A stretch of 64,000 nt of DNA, taken from contig JASWHV010000012.1 in assembly GCA_030760725.1 (NCBI GenBank), positions 34,379,652 to 34,443,651 of the forward strand, read 5' to 3'. This document shows, one piece after another, positions 35,946-47,618 of the stretch. The position numbers and the translations under genes are program-made. Source of the stretch: Neostapfia colusana. Its lineage: Eukaryota > Streptophyta > Magnoliopsida > Poales > Poaceae. The number at the start of each line of letters is the position of its first letter. Position 1 is the first letter of the stretch. The notes under the pieces were generated by a model. That model saw only the letters and a list, made by a program, of their open reading frames with translations, had not been told where the DNA came from and did not search any database.

Positions 35946-38651
35946 TTACCGGTTATAGCTCGATAATAGTTCCGGGCAATTCATCCGGAGAAAATCCTCG
36001 CTCTCCCATGTGGCCTCGTCGTCGGTGTGGTTACTCCACAACACTTTGTAAAACCGCAATGATCGATGCCTTGTTTCACGAGTCTTTTCATTGAGGATTT
36101 GTACCAGTTTTTTGATGTAGGTGAGATCCGATTGTAATGTTTCCATGTCTTCCGAAAGAACCTCCGTCGGCTCCTTCAAACATTTCCTCAGTTGTGAGAC
36201 ATGAAAAATGTCATGTATGTCCGACAATGATGTTGGCAGCCTCAAACGGTAGGCTACCGGTCCACACCGTTCCGTAATAAGGAATGGACCAACAAAACGA
36301 GGAGCTAGCTTTCCCTTGACCCAGAGTCGATGAATTCCTTTCATCAGGGATACTCAGATATAGACGTGATCTTCGACTTCAAAATACAAGGGTCGGCGTC
36401 GCTTGTCCGCATAACTTTTATGGCGAGATTGAGCAGCTTTAAGATTCGCTTGAGTAAGCTGGACCTGCTCTTCGGCGTCTTTCACAAGATCAATGCCGAA
36501 AATCACCTTCTCGCCGGATTCACACCAATTGAGTGGTGTGCGGCACTTCCTGCCATATAGTGCTTCATATGGTGCCATTTTAATGCTGGATTGATAACCA
36601 TTATTGTAGGAGAACTCCGCTAATGGCAAATGGTCATCCCAATTCTTTCCATGATGTATGGTACATGCTCTCAGCATATCTTCTGGAATCTGATTCACCC
36701 TTTACGTCTGACCTTCAGTCTGAGGGTGGCATGCTGAGCTTCGAAGTAACCTTGTTCCCAGAGAATCATGTAGTTGCTCCCAGAAACGAGCAACGAATAT
36801 AGACCCTCGATCGGATATGATGATTTTGGAGACTCCGTGTAAGCATACGATTCTTGAGAGATATAACTCTGCATACAGCTTAGTTGAAAATCTCGTATTC
36901 ACTGGGATGAAGTGGGCTGATTTTGTTAACCGATTAACAATCACCCAAATGGAGTCATGCTTTCTGAACGTGAGAGGCAGTCCGATAATAAAGTCCATGC
37001 TGATGTTCTCCCACTTCCATGCCGGAATACTTAATGGTTGCAGAATTCCTGCTTTCTTTATGTGATCAGACTTGACTCGCCGACATGTATCACACTCAGA
37101 TACATACTTGGCAATTTCTCGCTTCATCCGAGTCCACCAAAATTTCGTCTTGAGGTCTTGATACATCTTATTGCTTACTGGATGTATCGATTACTTGGAC
37201 ATATGAGGTTCATCCAAGATTTTCTTTCTTATCTTCATATTCCGGGGTGCCACAATACGGTTGTTAAACCATAACACACCTTGATCATCTTCCCGGAAGC
37301 ATTTCATTTTACCCGCTTTGATTCTTGCCCAGATATTCCGCATTCCCCTATCTCTATTTTGAGCTCGTACAATCTCCTCTCTAACGGTAGGCACAAGAGC
37401 AAGATTATACAACGCCCCATATGGAATCACCCTCAAGCTTGGTTCCTCTTCCTCATCCGGAATAACTGACACGTTATTTACGTGGGACTTGCGACTGAGT
37501 GCATCAGCCACCATGTTAGCTTTGCCCGGATGGTAATGGATCTCGAGTTCATAATCTTTGAGTAATTCCAACCATCTCCGCTGCCCCATATTGATATCCT
37601 TCTGAGTGAATATATACTTGAGGCTCTTATGGTCGGTGTAGAGGTGCACTAAATTTCCGAGTAAGTAGTGCCTCCACATTTTCAACGCGAGCACCACTGC
37701 AGCGAGTTCTAGGTCATGAGTAGGGTAGTGCTGCTCGTGATTGCGGAGTTGACGAGATCCATACGCGATCACGCGTCTATCCTGCATTAATACGCAACCA
37801 AGTCCAATGCCTGAGGCACCACAATAAACATCAAATGGCTTTGTCGTATCCGGTTGGGCTAGAACCGGTGCTGTTGTGATATGTTTCTTCAGAGTTTGAA
37901 ATGCCTTTTCACAGGCCTCCGTCCATACATACTTTCTGCTCTTTTTCAATAATTCTGTCATGGGCTTAGCAACCTTTGAAAAGCCAGGAATAAATTTCCG
38001 ATAGTAGCCCGCTAGTCCTAGAATACTGCGGATTTGATGAACGGATGTCAGAGACTCCCACTTCAAGACTTGCTCAACTTTGGTTGGATCTACGACCACA
38101 CCCTCTGCTGAAACAATGTGGCCTAAAAATGGTACCTTGCTGATCTGAAATTCACACTCACTGAATTTGGCATACAGCTTATGTTCTCGCAAGCGTTGGA
38201 GCACAATATGGAGATGTTTGGTGTGCTCTTCCTCTGATTTGGAGTATACGAGAATGTCGTCGATGAATACCATGACGAACTGATCCAACTCTGACATGAA
38301 TACAGAATTCATGAGATACATGAAATGTGAGGGTGCATTCGTTAGCCCAAAAGACATGACTAGATACTCATAGAGCCCGTATCTAGTCGAGAAGGTTGTC
38401 TTCGGTATATCCTCCGCTCTGATTTTTATCTGATGATAACCGGACTTCAAGTCCATCTTGGAGAATACTTTGGAACCCACTAACTGATCAAATAATATAT
38501 CGGTCCATGGCAGTGGATATTCATTTTTGATGGTCACTGCATTCAGCGGCCGATAATCCACACATAACCACAACGATTCATCCTTTTTCTTCACAAAGAG
38601 GGTTGAACATCCCCATGGTGATGAGCTTGGCCTGATGAACCCTTTGTCCAT
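35946..38651 (-). pseudogene. Tekay-like RT, RNase H, integrase and chromodomain
   Basis: Pol frame on the minus strand. 38651-37191 is the longest open piece (486 codons), with RT (DKGFIRPSSSPWGC, SKMDLKSGYHQIKI, FIDDILVYS) and RNase H (FDVYCGASGIGLGCVL, MVADALSRKSHVNN). 37166-36702 has the integrase zinc region and core (CDTCRRVKSDH, SMDFIIGLPLTF, HPQTEGQT). 36698-36354 continues it. 36344-35946 is the C-terminal part, ending in a chromodomain-like block (VLWSNHTDDEATWESEDFL) that places it among chromoviruses. All four pieces share one frame, with stops at about 37191, 36702 and 36354. The RT active site FIDD is intact, so damage is by stops only, but the protein is not continuous. Confidence 0.92.
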
Positions 38652-38679
38652 TAAGTCCTTAGCTGCTCTTTCAGTTCAG

Positions 38680-39267
38680 CTAATTCCTTCGGAGACATTT
38701 TGTATGGCCCCGAGATATTGGTATGGTTCCCGGTGCTAACTCGATCTTGAATACCACATCTCTTTCAGGCGGCATCCCTGGAAGGTCGTCAGAAAACACA
38801 TCTGGGTACTCAGGGACCACTGGAATATCCTCCAGTTTCATGGTCACACTGTGGTACGCAACTGACATTTCACACTTCACGTCTTCAAGTATGAGTGTTT
38901 GAAGACCGTGGAACGGAGAGTCCAATCAAACAATCCGTTGACCGATGTCAAGAACAGCCCCGTGGTAGTTCATCCATGCCATTCCTAGTATTACATCAAT
39001 CTTCTGCCCCTCTAACACAATGAGGGTTGTGGGGTATAATTTCTCACCTAAGCACAGGGGTGCTTTGATCACTACTTCATTAGCAGCTATATTTCCACTG
39101 GGTGAGCTGATAAGGTCGTGATCTTTCGGTGTAGTGGTGGAGAGCTCAATTTTGCAAACAAATAATCTGCTGATGAAATTGTGTGTGGCTCCAGAGTCGA
39201 ATAAAATTACTATAGGTAGTTCATTGAGTGTGAACATTCCCGCTAGCATAGGTGCACCTTCCGGCAT
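38680..39267 (-). pseudogene. Tekay-like aspartic protease
   Basis: Minus-strand frame at 39267-38926 with ILFDSGATHNFIS (catalytic Asp-Ser-Gly) and ILGMAWMNYHGAVLD, the typical Gypsy protease start and flap-side blocks. The same frame continues to 38680 with YPDVFSDDLPGMPPERDVVF, the protease-RT linker; the RT piece to its left lies in another frame, so a frameshift separates them near 38660. The enzyme would cleave the polyprotein. Confidence 0.9.
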
Positions 39268-40074
39268 ATCCTCTAGAGCTATATGATAGATACACCCGGA
39301 CTTTGGTGCTGTTCATGGAGCTGAGCACGGGATTGATTTATACCCTGCTCTGGTGTATTTCCTCTGTGCCATATCCTTTCTAGACACCTCCTGCTGATGT
39401 GACCCCCGCACGTGAAGCACGGTTTCTCAGCTGGTTCTATGTTACTCTGAGTACGGACACTGGGTACATTCTGTTGCGGCACGAACGCTTGAGGAACAGA
39501 ATATTGCGGCGGCATATACTGTTGTTGCAGCTGTCCGAATTCAGAATATTGAGATGAACGACTTGAATATTGTTGGAGTTGTCTAGCCGGCTGCATCAGC
39601 TGACAGTTCAAGGTACTATCTACCATCCAGTATTTCTGAGGAGCAATATTGCTACTGTCCGGTGGTATACTGTTCTTTCTTTTCTCAGCTTGCACTTCTT
39701 GCTGAGCATCTTCAACCTAGATGGCAGCGCTCATCAACTCATTGAAGTTACTTCTATCTGCTAAGACCAGCCTTTCCTTTAACTTGGGATTGAGAGGCTG
39801 CGAAAGAACCATTCACATTTTCGTTCCTCTGTCTTCACATATTCAGACGCATACTGTGTCAATTTGTTGAACACCTGCAAATGTGCGTATGCATCCCTCC
39901 CTTCTTGTTTTAAGACTAGAAACTCCTCGAGTTTCCATTGAATTATTCCGGAAGGAGCATGATAAGCAAGAAATGCCTTCTGGAATTCCGTCCATGTAAA
40001 CTGATGTCCAGCTGGTAGGAAGGCGAGTTGATTTGCCCACCATGCACTGGCGGACCCGTGAAGTTGTTGCACCC

Positions 40075-40316
40075 TGTAACAGCTCTCTAGGATCATAGAC
40101 TGACCCCACATACCACCACTCGTCTTTTCTGCGCACTTTATCCTCACTCATGCGCACCCGGAAAAACTTCCCGGTCGGTCACCCATCCCCAAATTCCTCC
40201 GGGCCAAGCACGCTTAACCCCGGAGTCCTTTGCAGGTGGGCTTCCGAAAAAGAAGGTATACCTTGGTGGTATGAGTACTCTATCAATCCTATTAAGCCGG
40301 GAGTCAGGATATCACA
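40075..40316 (-). repeat. Cassandra LTR (3' copy)
   Basis: Starts TGTGATATCC and ends ...GAGAGCTGTTACA on the minus strand. The 5S-like block lies at about 40163-40260. Only a handful of bases differ from the other LTR. Confidence 0.93.
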
Positions 40317-40560
40317 CAATCCACCCCCCTTAGAAGACCGACGTCCTCGTCGGTCAACACTAAGACGGGAACGTCCCCTCTTAGCCACATCCGAACGTTC
40401 AGTACTGGCATACGCATACCGTACATCCGGTTAGCAGCATACATACCATACCGTGTCCCACACAGAGGACCCACGCGTCATGCCTACGTACCTGCGTCCC
40501 TAACCCGTACGCTACCGTATCCTTGTCACTGACCCGTACGCACCCGTGAAACTGCGAGGG

Positions 40561-40575
40561 TTGGCTCTGATACCA
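40561..40575 (-). other. Cassandra primer-binding site
   Basis: On the minus strand TGGTATCAGAGCCAA, a full match to the 3' end of initiator-Met tRNA in reverse complement, next to the 5' LTR. Confidence 0.93.
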
Positions 40576-40577
40576 TT

Positions 40578-40819
40578 TGTAACAGCTCTCTAGGATCATA
40601 GACTAGCCCCACATACCACCACTCGTCTTTTCTGCGCACTTTGTCCTCACTCATGCGCACCCGGGAAAACTTCCCGGTCGGTCACCCATCCCCAAATTCC
40701 TCCGGGCCAAGCACGCTTAACCCCGGAGTCCTTTGCAGGTGGGCTTCCGGAAAAGAAGGTATACCTTGGTGGTATGAGTACTCTATCAATCCTATTAAGC
40801 CGGGAGTCAGGATATCACA
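40578..40819 (-). repeat. Cassandra LTR (5' copy)
   Basis: Same length as the other copy. The 5S-like block lies at about 40667-40762. It carries the internal control elements that a 5S gene uses to recruit TFIIIA/Pol III; whether they act is unknown. Confidence 0.93.
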
Positions 40820-41271
40820 CACCCCGTACAAAACTTTCTGATGTTCGGTGCATTGGAGCAACCCAAACTTAGATTCAATGGTACGAATCCAGCTATCCGC
40901 TACTAGAGGATCCTTGGCCTCTATGAAGACCGGTGGTTAAGTCGCCAAGAATCAACGTATGAACTCGTTTGAGGTTGGCAAAAGTCTTCATCTTGACATC
41001 CCCCTTGACGGGATGTATTCATCACAAGGGTGCGGAGCAAGTCGGTTCGCTCATCGCTTTCACCCATCATGGCAGCCAGAATGCCCGCAATTGTGACCGC
41101 AGGTGAAGGTCCTGGTGGCTTCTGTTGTTGCGGAGCTCGCTGCTCCCGCTGTGGAGAGTTATCCCCACCACCACCACTCAAACCACCCACTTCACCCATG
41201 GAAGGAGTTCGCACCATTCTGCAATTGCAAGAGTTCATTATCAGCTCAACACTATCACTTGATTTATTCAA

Positions 41272-43301
41272 TGAACAAAGTAGTGAAACACTGATAATGA
41301 AGTCTTAACATGTAAGTAAAATGATTTATGCGCAAACTGATTCAACTAACAGCAAGGATTTAAAGAATAACTGGAATAATCACAGTTATGGTCACTCAGT
41401 CTCAGATTGACCGGTCCTCAAACAAACCAGATTTCTGTTGTCCAAACAACAGTTTCATGGCTTGGGTTACATACCAAAGTTTTAGATAACCTCAGTAACT
41501 TTCCAGAAAATAGTCATTTGCCTCTAACTAAGTTCTAGATCGGAAGTTAAGAGCTTATAAAGTTGGCAGAAATTCTGAAGGAATTTCAGCAGCACCTCCC
41601 CTGTAAGTGCTTATTTTTGGTCAACTTTTCCATACAGTTAGATACGTATATGGACTCAACTCATAATTACAAAGTTGAAGCAGGATTTTTAAGCTTTCCA
41701 TAATTGTAAGATTTCACATTTTACAATCCTTATACAGGAAGTTATCAGCAAAACTCCAATTAGTGCAGAAACTATGCACAGCCTTTGGGTACTCTGGACA
41801 GTTTCATTTGTACTGCGGATTTCAACCCTTTACAGGAGGACTCTGCCATTAGGTTGAACAGAAACATTGTAAAGAACTTCCCAAGATTTCCAAAATGTAT
41901 TTATATGACCCCTTTGCATTCATGGATCAAAAGATATGACGGTTCAAAGTTAACAGATATTCTGGCAGGATTTTGACAGCACCTCCCCAGAGGTACCAAG
42001 TTTCAATCCACAATTCCAGTTAATTCTTCTCCAGATTTGGCAAAATATTGAATTACAAAGTTGTATAATATCTCATGCCCTTTCCATAAATGTATCACAA
42101 TACCCTTAGCGACTTTTCCATTGAGAGTTAGGGTGGAATTACAGAGACTCTATTTTAGGTTCTACCCATTTGTAGCAGTTTTAGTTTCTAAAGTTTTTGA
42201 CCAACTTTAAGTGTGTTTATGTCCTGGAGATTTATAGAAAAGTTTTATAGGACTTCTCCACCTTTCCAAAACTGTATCACACACTACCATTAGTCTTTTC
42301 TACAATGAGTAACACCCTGTACAAGTTTCAGCAGACACACTGCCAAAACAGGGAACTCTGTTTTTAGGTCTCTCTACCCTCACATATTCTTGAGTGGGTT
42401 CCTAAATAAGTTTTAACTACTTCATTTGAACTGTCTTCATTCAAGGGTTACAGAATCATCAAATTTATGAGATGAATGAGGTGTTGATGCAATTTTCATG
42501 ATAATGCCGGTACTACGTTCCTCACACAAATAGCAAAAACTAACCGGATTACATCCGGCATATACGTTCTATTAGTGGCACTAGAATCGTTTACTTGCAA
42601 ACATGTTCTACTCATAATACGGATACGTGGTTAGTGTACCTGCAGAAAACCACTCAACAAAGATGCACACATAGAATTTCTCATTTCAGGCAGGTCCATA
42701 TCATAATAAAAACATACCCCCTGTATCATTTCCATATGGGCCGTCCTTGAGTCAAGTCACGTCTCAAGGTACATGGTCGCGTTTTCACACCACACGACGG
42801 GGAACCCGAGTAGAGCGCGAACAGGTCATCACGGTTGGAATTTTATCAACCCAACAGATACCACCTACTGCCCTGCAGGGCACACCGATGGCGAGCGCTT
42901 CGTATGTCCTCCTAGGCTACTTATAGAAGAACACACTATCGTGTTACCGACCACACGTGGGGTTTCCACTTTCTTGCCTAATGCACACCAGGGATCAGCG
43001 TTTCATATGAGCTCGGGAACATGAAGAGTTCAAGAGTTTCATATTGACGTCTCACAACAAGCTATGAGACCTATTCCCTGAACCACGTTCCTCGTCAGGG
43101 GAGCTAACCAAAATTGATCCGCTTTCGGTGGCGTACCTTACCTCTTACCTGGTCGGCGGTGCATCGTTATAGAATAGAGTAACAAGTATGTTAGTTTGCC
43201 ACCATACATCACTTATGCTACTAATAGACCTTATGGGGGCCTAGTACCGAATCCTCACTCATAAACTCTAAGTTTTTGAAAATTCGTGTTTTTTCAGGTG
43301 C
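41272..43301 (-). other. Leader region of the Tekay-like element
   Basis: About 2 kb of AT-rich, non-coding sequence between gag and the primer-binding site of the outer Gypsy element. No open frame with family similarity. The target duplication of the Sirevirus (GCTAT, 43302-43306) follows directly. Confidence 0.6.
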
Positions 43302-43306
43302 GCTAT

Positions 43307-44743
43307 TGAATGTGGCCTAGAGGGGGGTGAATAGGCGTTGAAAACTTGTCCTGCAACACTTAGCAAATTCGTCAAATACAGGAGGGACCGGACTAGTCCA
43401 GTATAGGTACGGACTAGTCCGGTGTGCTAGTTAAACCGATGAAAAGATAGATAATTTAATGTATTCTCCTAAAATGTTATAGCAGTGGAAGTATGTAAAT
43501 TAACCTAACAACCTATGTAGGTATTAGGATGATTCATTTTAACGAGGAATACAAGATTAATATTTGTTGCAAGATTAATCAACCCTATGCCCTAAATGAT
43601 TGTAAAAGTAAATAACAAGAATACAAAAGACAATGATTTTTACTGAGGTTTGATCTCACCAAAAAGATCTACGTCCTCGTTGAGAAGCTCACACAGAGCC
43701 GGGTCTCAATCAACTCTTAACCTCTTCAAGTTACCACAAAGGCCAACTTGAGTTCCACTATCACGGGGAAAATCACCAAGTCGGTGGGGCAACCTCACAC
43801 GTTGAGGGTTCCCACAAAATTACAAAGAGAAAAATGATCAAACACACTCGAAAGATTTACAACAAACGTATGAGTGTATGAGAGATCAAACCCCAAGAGC
43901 TTGGCAATGCGTAGAAGACGATCTCTCTATCCCAAATCTTGATTCCCAAAGGATTTAACTTTTAAGGGCTTTAGATGTGCAGGGAGAGTTGTTTCTGTGC
44001 TCTTGGGACGAGTGGCGGTGCTAGGGTTCAAAAGTTTTTAGTTGTGCTTGTTTCTCACCTATTTATAGTGTTTCCAAAAACAAACTACCCGCTCTGGGAA
44101 CTGGACTAGTCCGGTGTGCTGTGTAAAATTTGCGTGAATTGTGCAGCACAACAGAAACCCTAATTTGTGTGAGGTGTACCAGACTTGTCCGTATTGGAAC
44201 AGAGGGTAATCCGGACTAGGCCTTGATGAGTCCAGAGACTCAATCGAACTAGTCCACAATAGGACGGACTTGTCCGGTGCAGGGTATATGTGTTGAGTGA
44301 ATATCAGAAGGTTGAACGGACTTGTCCGACATGTGTCTGTACTTGTCCGAGTCCAGTCAGTGAGTTGAATGGACTGGTCCGGTTCTATTCCGGACTTGTC
44401 CGTGTGAGAACACTAAGTCGATCGGACTAGTCCGCTGGTGAACGGACTAGTCCGGTGCTCTAGTGTATTGCTTAATTAATTTATTTTAGCCCTTACCCTT
44501 TTGCGCAAATATATGAGCTCTTGGAATGTGTTTCTCACACACATCCTATACATTGATATCTACTTTGCGCTTCTTTGATCATTTGAGCTTTTCCCTTTCT
44601 CACTCTTCATTTTTCACCTTTTTGAGTGTACCATAAGTTCTAGTCTTTGAGACCTACATTCATCTCAACGAATTCATTAGGATCTCAATTTGTTTGTCAT
44701 CAATCCTCCAATGCCCACAAGGGAATGCCTAGATGCGCTTTCA
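43307..44743 (-). repeat. 3' LTR of the Sirevirus-like element
   Basis: 1437 bp, on the minus strand TGAAAGCGCATCTAGGC...CACATTCA. It holds about a dozen near-palindromic motifs of the type GGACTAGTCC or GGACTTGTCC (for example near 43388, 43411, 44103, 44270, 44315, 44368, 44390, 44421 and 44440), the LTR signature reported for grass Sireviruses. Confidence 0.93.
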
Positions 44744-45177
44744 ATCTCCCCCTCTTTGGTGATTGATGAGAATCATTTGAGATTTCACAATTAAGAGTAA
44801 ACATTGATTTTCATAAAGTATGCATATATGAGAATGACATGAACAGCAAAAAAATTCTCACATATATGCACTTTTTATGGTGGGGTGCCTATAAAGTGTG
44901 TGTGAGCAGATATTGTGATGTCATTAATGAAAAACACAACAATTATAGAAGCAACCATCACAGGAATATCAATATGAACATCACACATTCATGTTAAACA
45001 AAATAGGTGTCCAAAATAGAGTAGGCATCCAAATAGAGATTACAATAGTTTAACACTTAAAAACACAAAAGATACATGTCCATCACTAGTCCTTAAGACT
45101 GAAAATAGATAGATTCTAGTCTCAACCTCTCTCCCTTTGGCATCAAGGCACCAAAAAAAGGAAAAAATTGAGGGGGA
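44744..45177 (-). other. Polypurine tract and spacer after ORF3
   Basis: CCAAAGAGGGGGAGAT on the minus strand (plus 44744-44759) is the polypurine tract directly beside the 3' LTR. The rest is an untranslated spacer with no supported gene. Confidence 0.8.
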
Positions 45178-46749
45178 TCACTCTCCATCACTCCCTCTCT
45201 CACTCTCAGTCCTGTCTTCATCTTCAGACTCATGAGCATGCTGAGGAGGAGGAGGAACAGTGACACTTGCAAGTCCAAAGGAGGCCAATTCTTGTTCAGT
45301 GAGAGGCGCCATCTCTGTGATATTTTCTTTGGAATCCTCTGAAATTTGACGAGATCCCACCGGCTCAATATCAAGCTTCTCGCAGATTGCTTTGATGTTT
45401 GCCTTCGTATACCTCTGGTGCCTCTTCCTGGCCAAGCTTTCCTTGTATTGCTTAACCTCCACTTTGCGGCAGGATACAAAAATGGAGGAAAGCATCTTCA
45501 ATACACCACTAGATGACTCTTTGGAGGATGTAAGAGCAGGAGTAGCAGCTGGAGTTCTTGTGCCTTCATTTGTTTGCTTTGATCTTTGTTCTATTGCAGG
45601 TGAGGCAGGGGTATTTGGAACATTGTAGACTGGTGGCTTCTGGGGCTTGAGGCCGGTATGCTCAACATCTTTGACAAACTCAAGGCCAGTTACCTTCTCA
45701 ATCATGAACATGATGTAAAGTGCATAGCCACATGACCTATTCCGAGTGATAGACATGTTCACAATGTCATTGTAGATATATTCAAAGACATTGAAAGTCC
45801 TTCTCTTGCTTATTACTTTCATCAAGGTCCTTAGAGTTCCTTGAATTTGCCCTGCATCTCCATCCTTTGGAGCAATAGTCTTCCTCAAAATTCTGTTAAG
45901 CACGGTAAAGAATGACTTCAAGTACATTGTGGTAGGTGCCTTGTATGGCATTCTTGTGTCATAGAGGAAGTCCAGCTCATACTTCTCCAAAGGCTTCAAG
46001 TTACGAATCACAAGCTCATTTTCCAAAGTGTCTTCGAGATGGAGTATCTTGGCAAACTCCTCATAAGTGACACTATACTTGGATCCATGAGTCATCCAAG
46101 TGATCTCATCTCCATCATCACGGGCAAAGTAGAGAGTAGAGTAAAATTGAGTGATGACTTCATTGTTCCAATTATATTGGAAGGATAGGAGATCCTTCAA
46201 GCCATGCCTCTCCAATGCCTCCAAGACTTTATGATATGCTTGACAGTTCTTGAACTGTAGATGAGTCATATCCACCCATTGGCTGGCAACCACTAGATTT
46301 TTCATCTTCCTGTAGACATGCTCATAATAATCAGCATGGAAGTGGCTCCAGAACCTCGGGTCAGCTAATTGCTTTGGCTGCTCATAGACTTCAACCTTTC
46401 TGAGCTTGTCAGCCAAGTCATTTCCTTTACCATTGAAATCGTCTTCTTAGGGCTGCCTGTTTCGCTGTACGGGAGGTTTCATCTTTAGTGGACCAATGGG
46501 TCAACTTGCAAGTCCTTTGCCCTTGCCGGTGCTTCTCCTTGGTGCCGTTAAGGTGACACCTGCACCATCCTTGCCAGATGGCTTTTTGATTACCACCTTC
46601 CTCTTTCTTGGCAGCACTTCATCAGGAGGAGAATCATTTGCATCATGGACATGGCACTTCTTGCTTCTTACCTCTCTTGCCCTGGCCACTCTCTCGCGGT
46701 CACGCTCAGCTTCATAATCAAACATGCTTTCATCTGATGCGGACGACAT
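45178..46749 (-). pseudogene. ORF3 in the env-like position of the Sirevirus
   Basis: One minus-strand frame from ATG 46749 to 45178 (about 524 codons), interrupted by two nearby stops (46501-46503 and about 46447). The N-terminal part (to 46501) is highly charged with short Arg/Lys/Glu runs. The main part (46416-45178) has an ADPRFWSHFHADYYEHVYRK start, a conserved-looking central block (TWMTHGSKYSVTYEEFAKIL) and a Glu/Ser/Asp-rich tail. No transmembrane segment or signal peptide stands out, so env-like describes location only. Some grass Sireviruses carry an extra ORF between pol and the 3' LTR; central wording also recalls plant-mobile-element-associated proteins. Function unknown. Confidence 0.8.
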
Positions 46750-47618
46750 CGTGCCTGACACAGAGTGACAATGTGTGATAAGAATGGGAATTAGACTTTG
46801 TGGAAACAGGAATTTAGAGGTTCAAACTGTCAAGGGGCCGGACTTGTCCGATCTCAGGGTGTTGACTTGTTCGACTAACCGGACTTGTCCACACCAAGCA
46901 CCGCACTAGTCCGGTTTGACCTATGAACCCTAACTTCATATTCCAACAGATCTAACTGAGATTGATGCAAAAAGGTAGGGGGACAATAGGAATACATACA
47001 ATAGTGCAATGTATACCCTAGAAGTCAAGAGAAGTAAGCAAGATTTGAGGAAAGATGAGAGCTAGGGTTAGGGTTTGAGTTTTTCCAAAATTCGAAGACT
47101 TTAGATGGAGGTGCGGAGTACAGTCCGGATTAGTCCGGAGGAGGGGGTGCTTCGCGCCGAGGGGAAGATTTTCCGTGAAGAAACCTTCGATTTTAGTGGC
47201 TCAAAGTAGGAATCGCCTTGGGAGCTCGAGTTTGAGGAGAGAGAAAGCGCAGGTGGTTGTGAGGAGGAAGAAGATGGACTTTTGGCGTTGGGTTAGATTT
47301 AAGCCCAATAGTGACGGACTAGTCCGCAAGGGACCGGACTAGTCCGGTACACCGGATCAGAGCCGGACTAGTCACCGTCAACAGACTTTTTGGGATTGGA
47401 ACAAAGAGATTTTTGAGAATTTGATTTAATAATGATCTAAAGGACTGAATTTCACAAATAATATTGATGAACATGACCAGTAAGCAGTCAACAATCATAC
47501 AATGGCCATAATTCACCAAGATTCAATAATTGAAATAGTTTTAAAGAGGAAATTGATGTAAGGGATATTTTTGCAAAAGTAAGCAAAACTTTGAAGAATC
47601 AATCAGGTATGCAATGTT
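46750..47618 (-). other. Spacer between RNase H and ORF3, with palindromic motifs
   Basis: Non-coding stretch of about 870 bp. It repeats the LTR-type palindromes at about 46840-46915 and 47118-47370 (GGACTAGTCCG, CCGGACTTGTCC). No gene or domain is recognised. Confidence 0.6.

Larger units (their letters stand above)
40075..40819 (-). mobile_element. Cassandra-type TRIM with 5S rRNA-derived LTRs
   Basis: A 745-bp element with two 242-bp LTRs (40075-40316 and 40578-40819) flanked by a perfect 5-bp duplication CACCC (40070-40074 and 40820-40824). On the minus strand it reads LTR, primer-binding site TGGTATCAGAGCCAA, about 260 bp without coding, polypurine tract AAGGGGGGTGGATTG, LTR. Each LTR contains a block closely resembling plant 5S rRNA: GTTAAGCGTGCTTGG (A box region) and GGATGGGTGACC (C box region) in the right order and spacing. 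Size, LTR start TGTGATATCC and 5S content match Cassandra. No protein is encoded; movement needs proteins from other elements. Confidence 0.95.
39279..41271 (-). pseudogene. Tekay-like gag, split by a Cassandra element
   Basis: The N-terminal part is at 41271-40921 and shifts frame near 40990. Capsid wording resumes next to the insert (AKDPLVADSWIRTIESKFGL, before 40825) and continues on its far side at 40074-39779 (LHGSASAWWANQLAFLPAGH, PSGIIQWKLEEFLVLKQEGR). The zinc-knuckle region is at 39695-39279; the knuckle itself reads CFTCGGHISRRCLERIW, missing the usual spacing. Gag would form the particle. The interruption by the 745-bp TRIM is precise, with a 5-bp duplication. Confidence 0.88.

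Noticed and set aside
40155..40260. 5S rRNA gene
   Set aside because: It resembles 5S over most of its length but lies inside a TRIM LTR, twice, and lacks the true 5S ends; 5S-derived, not a gene.
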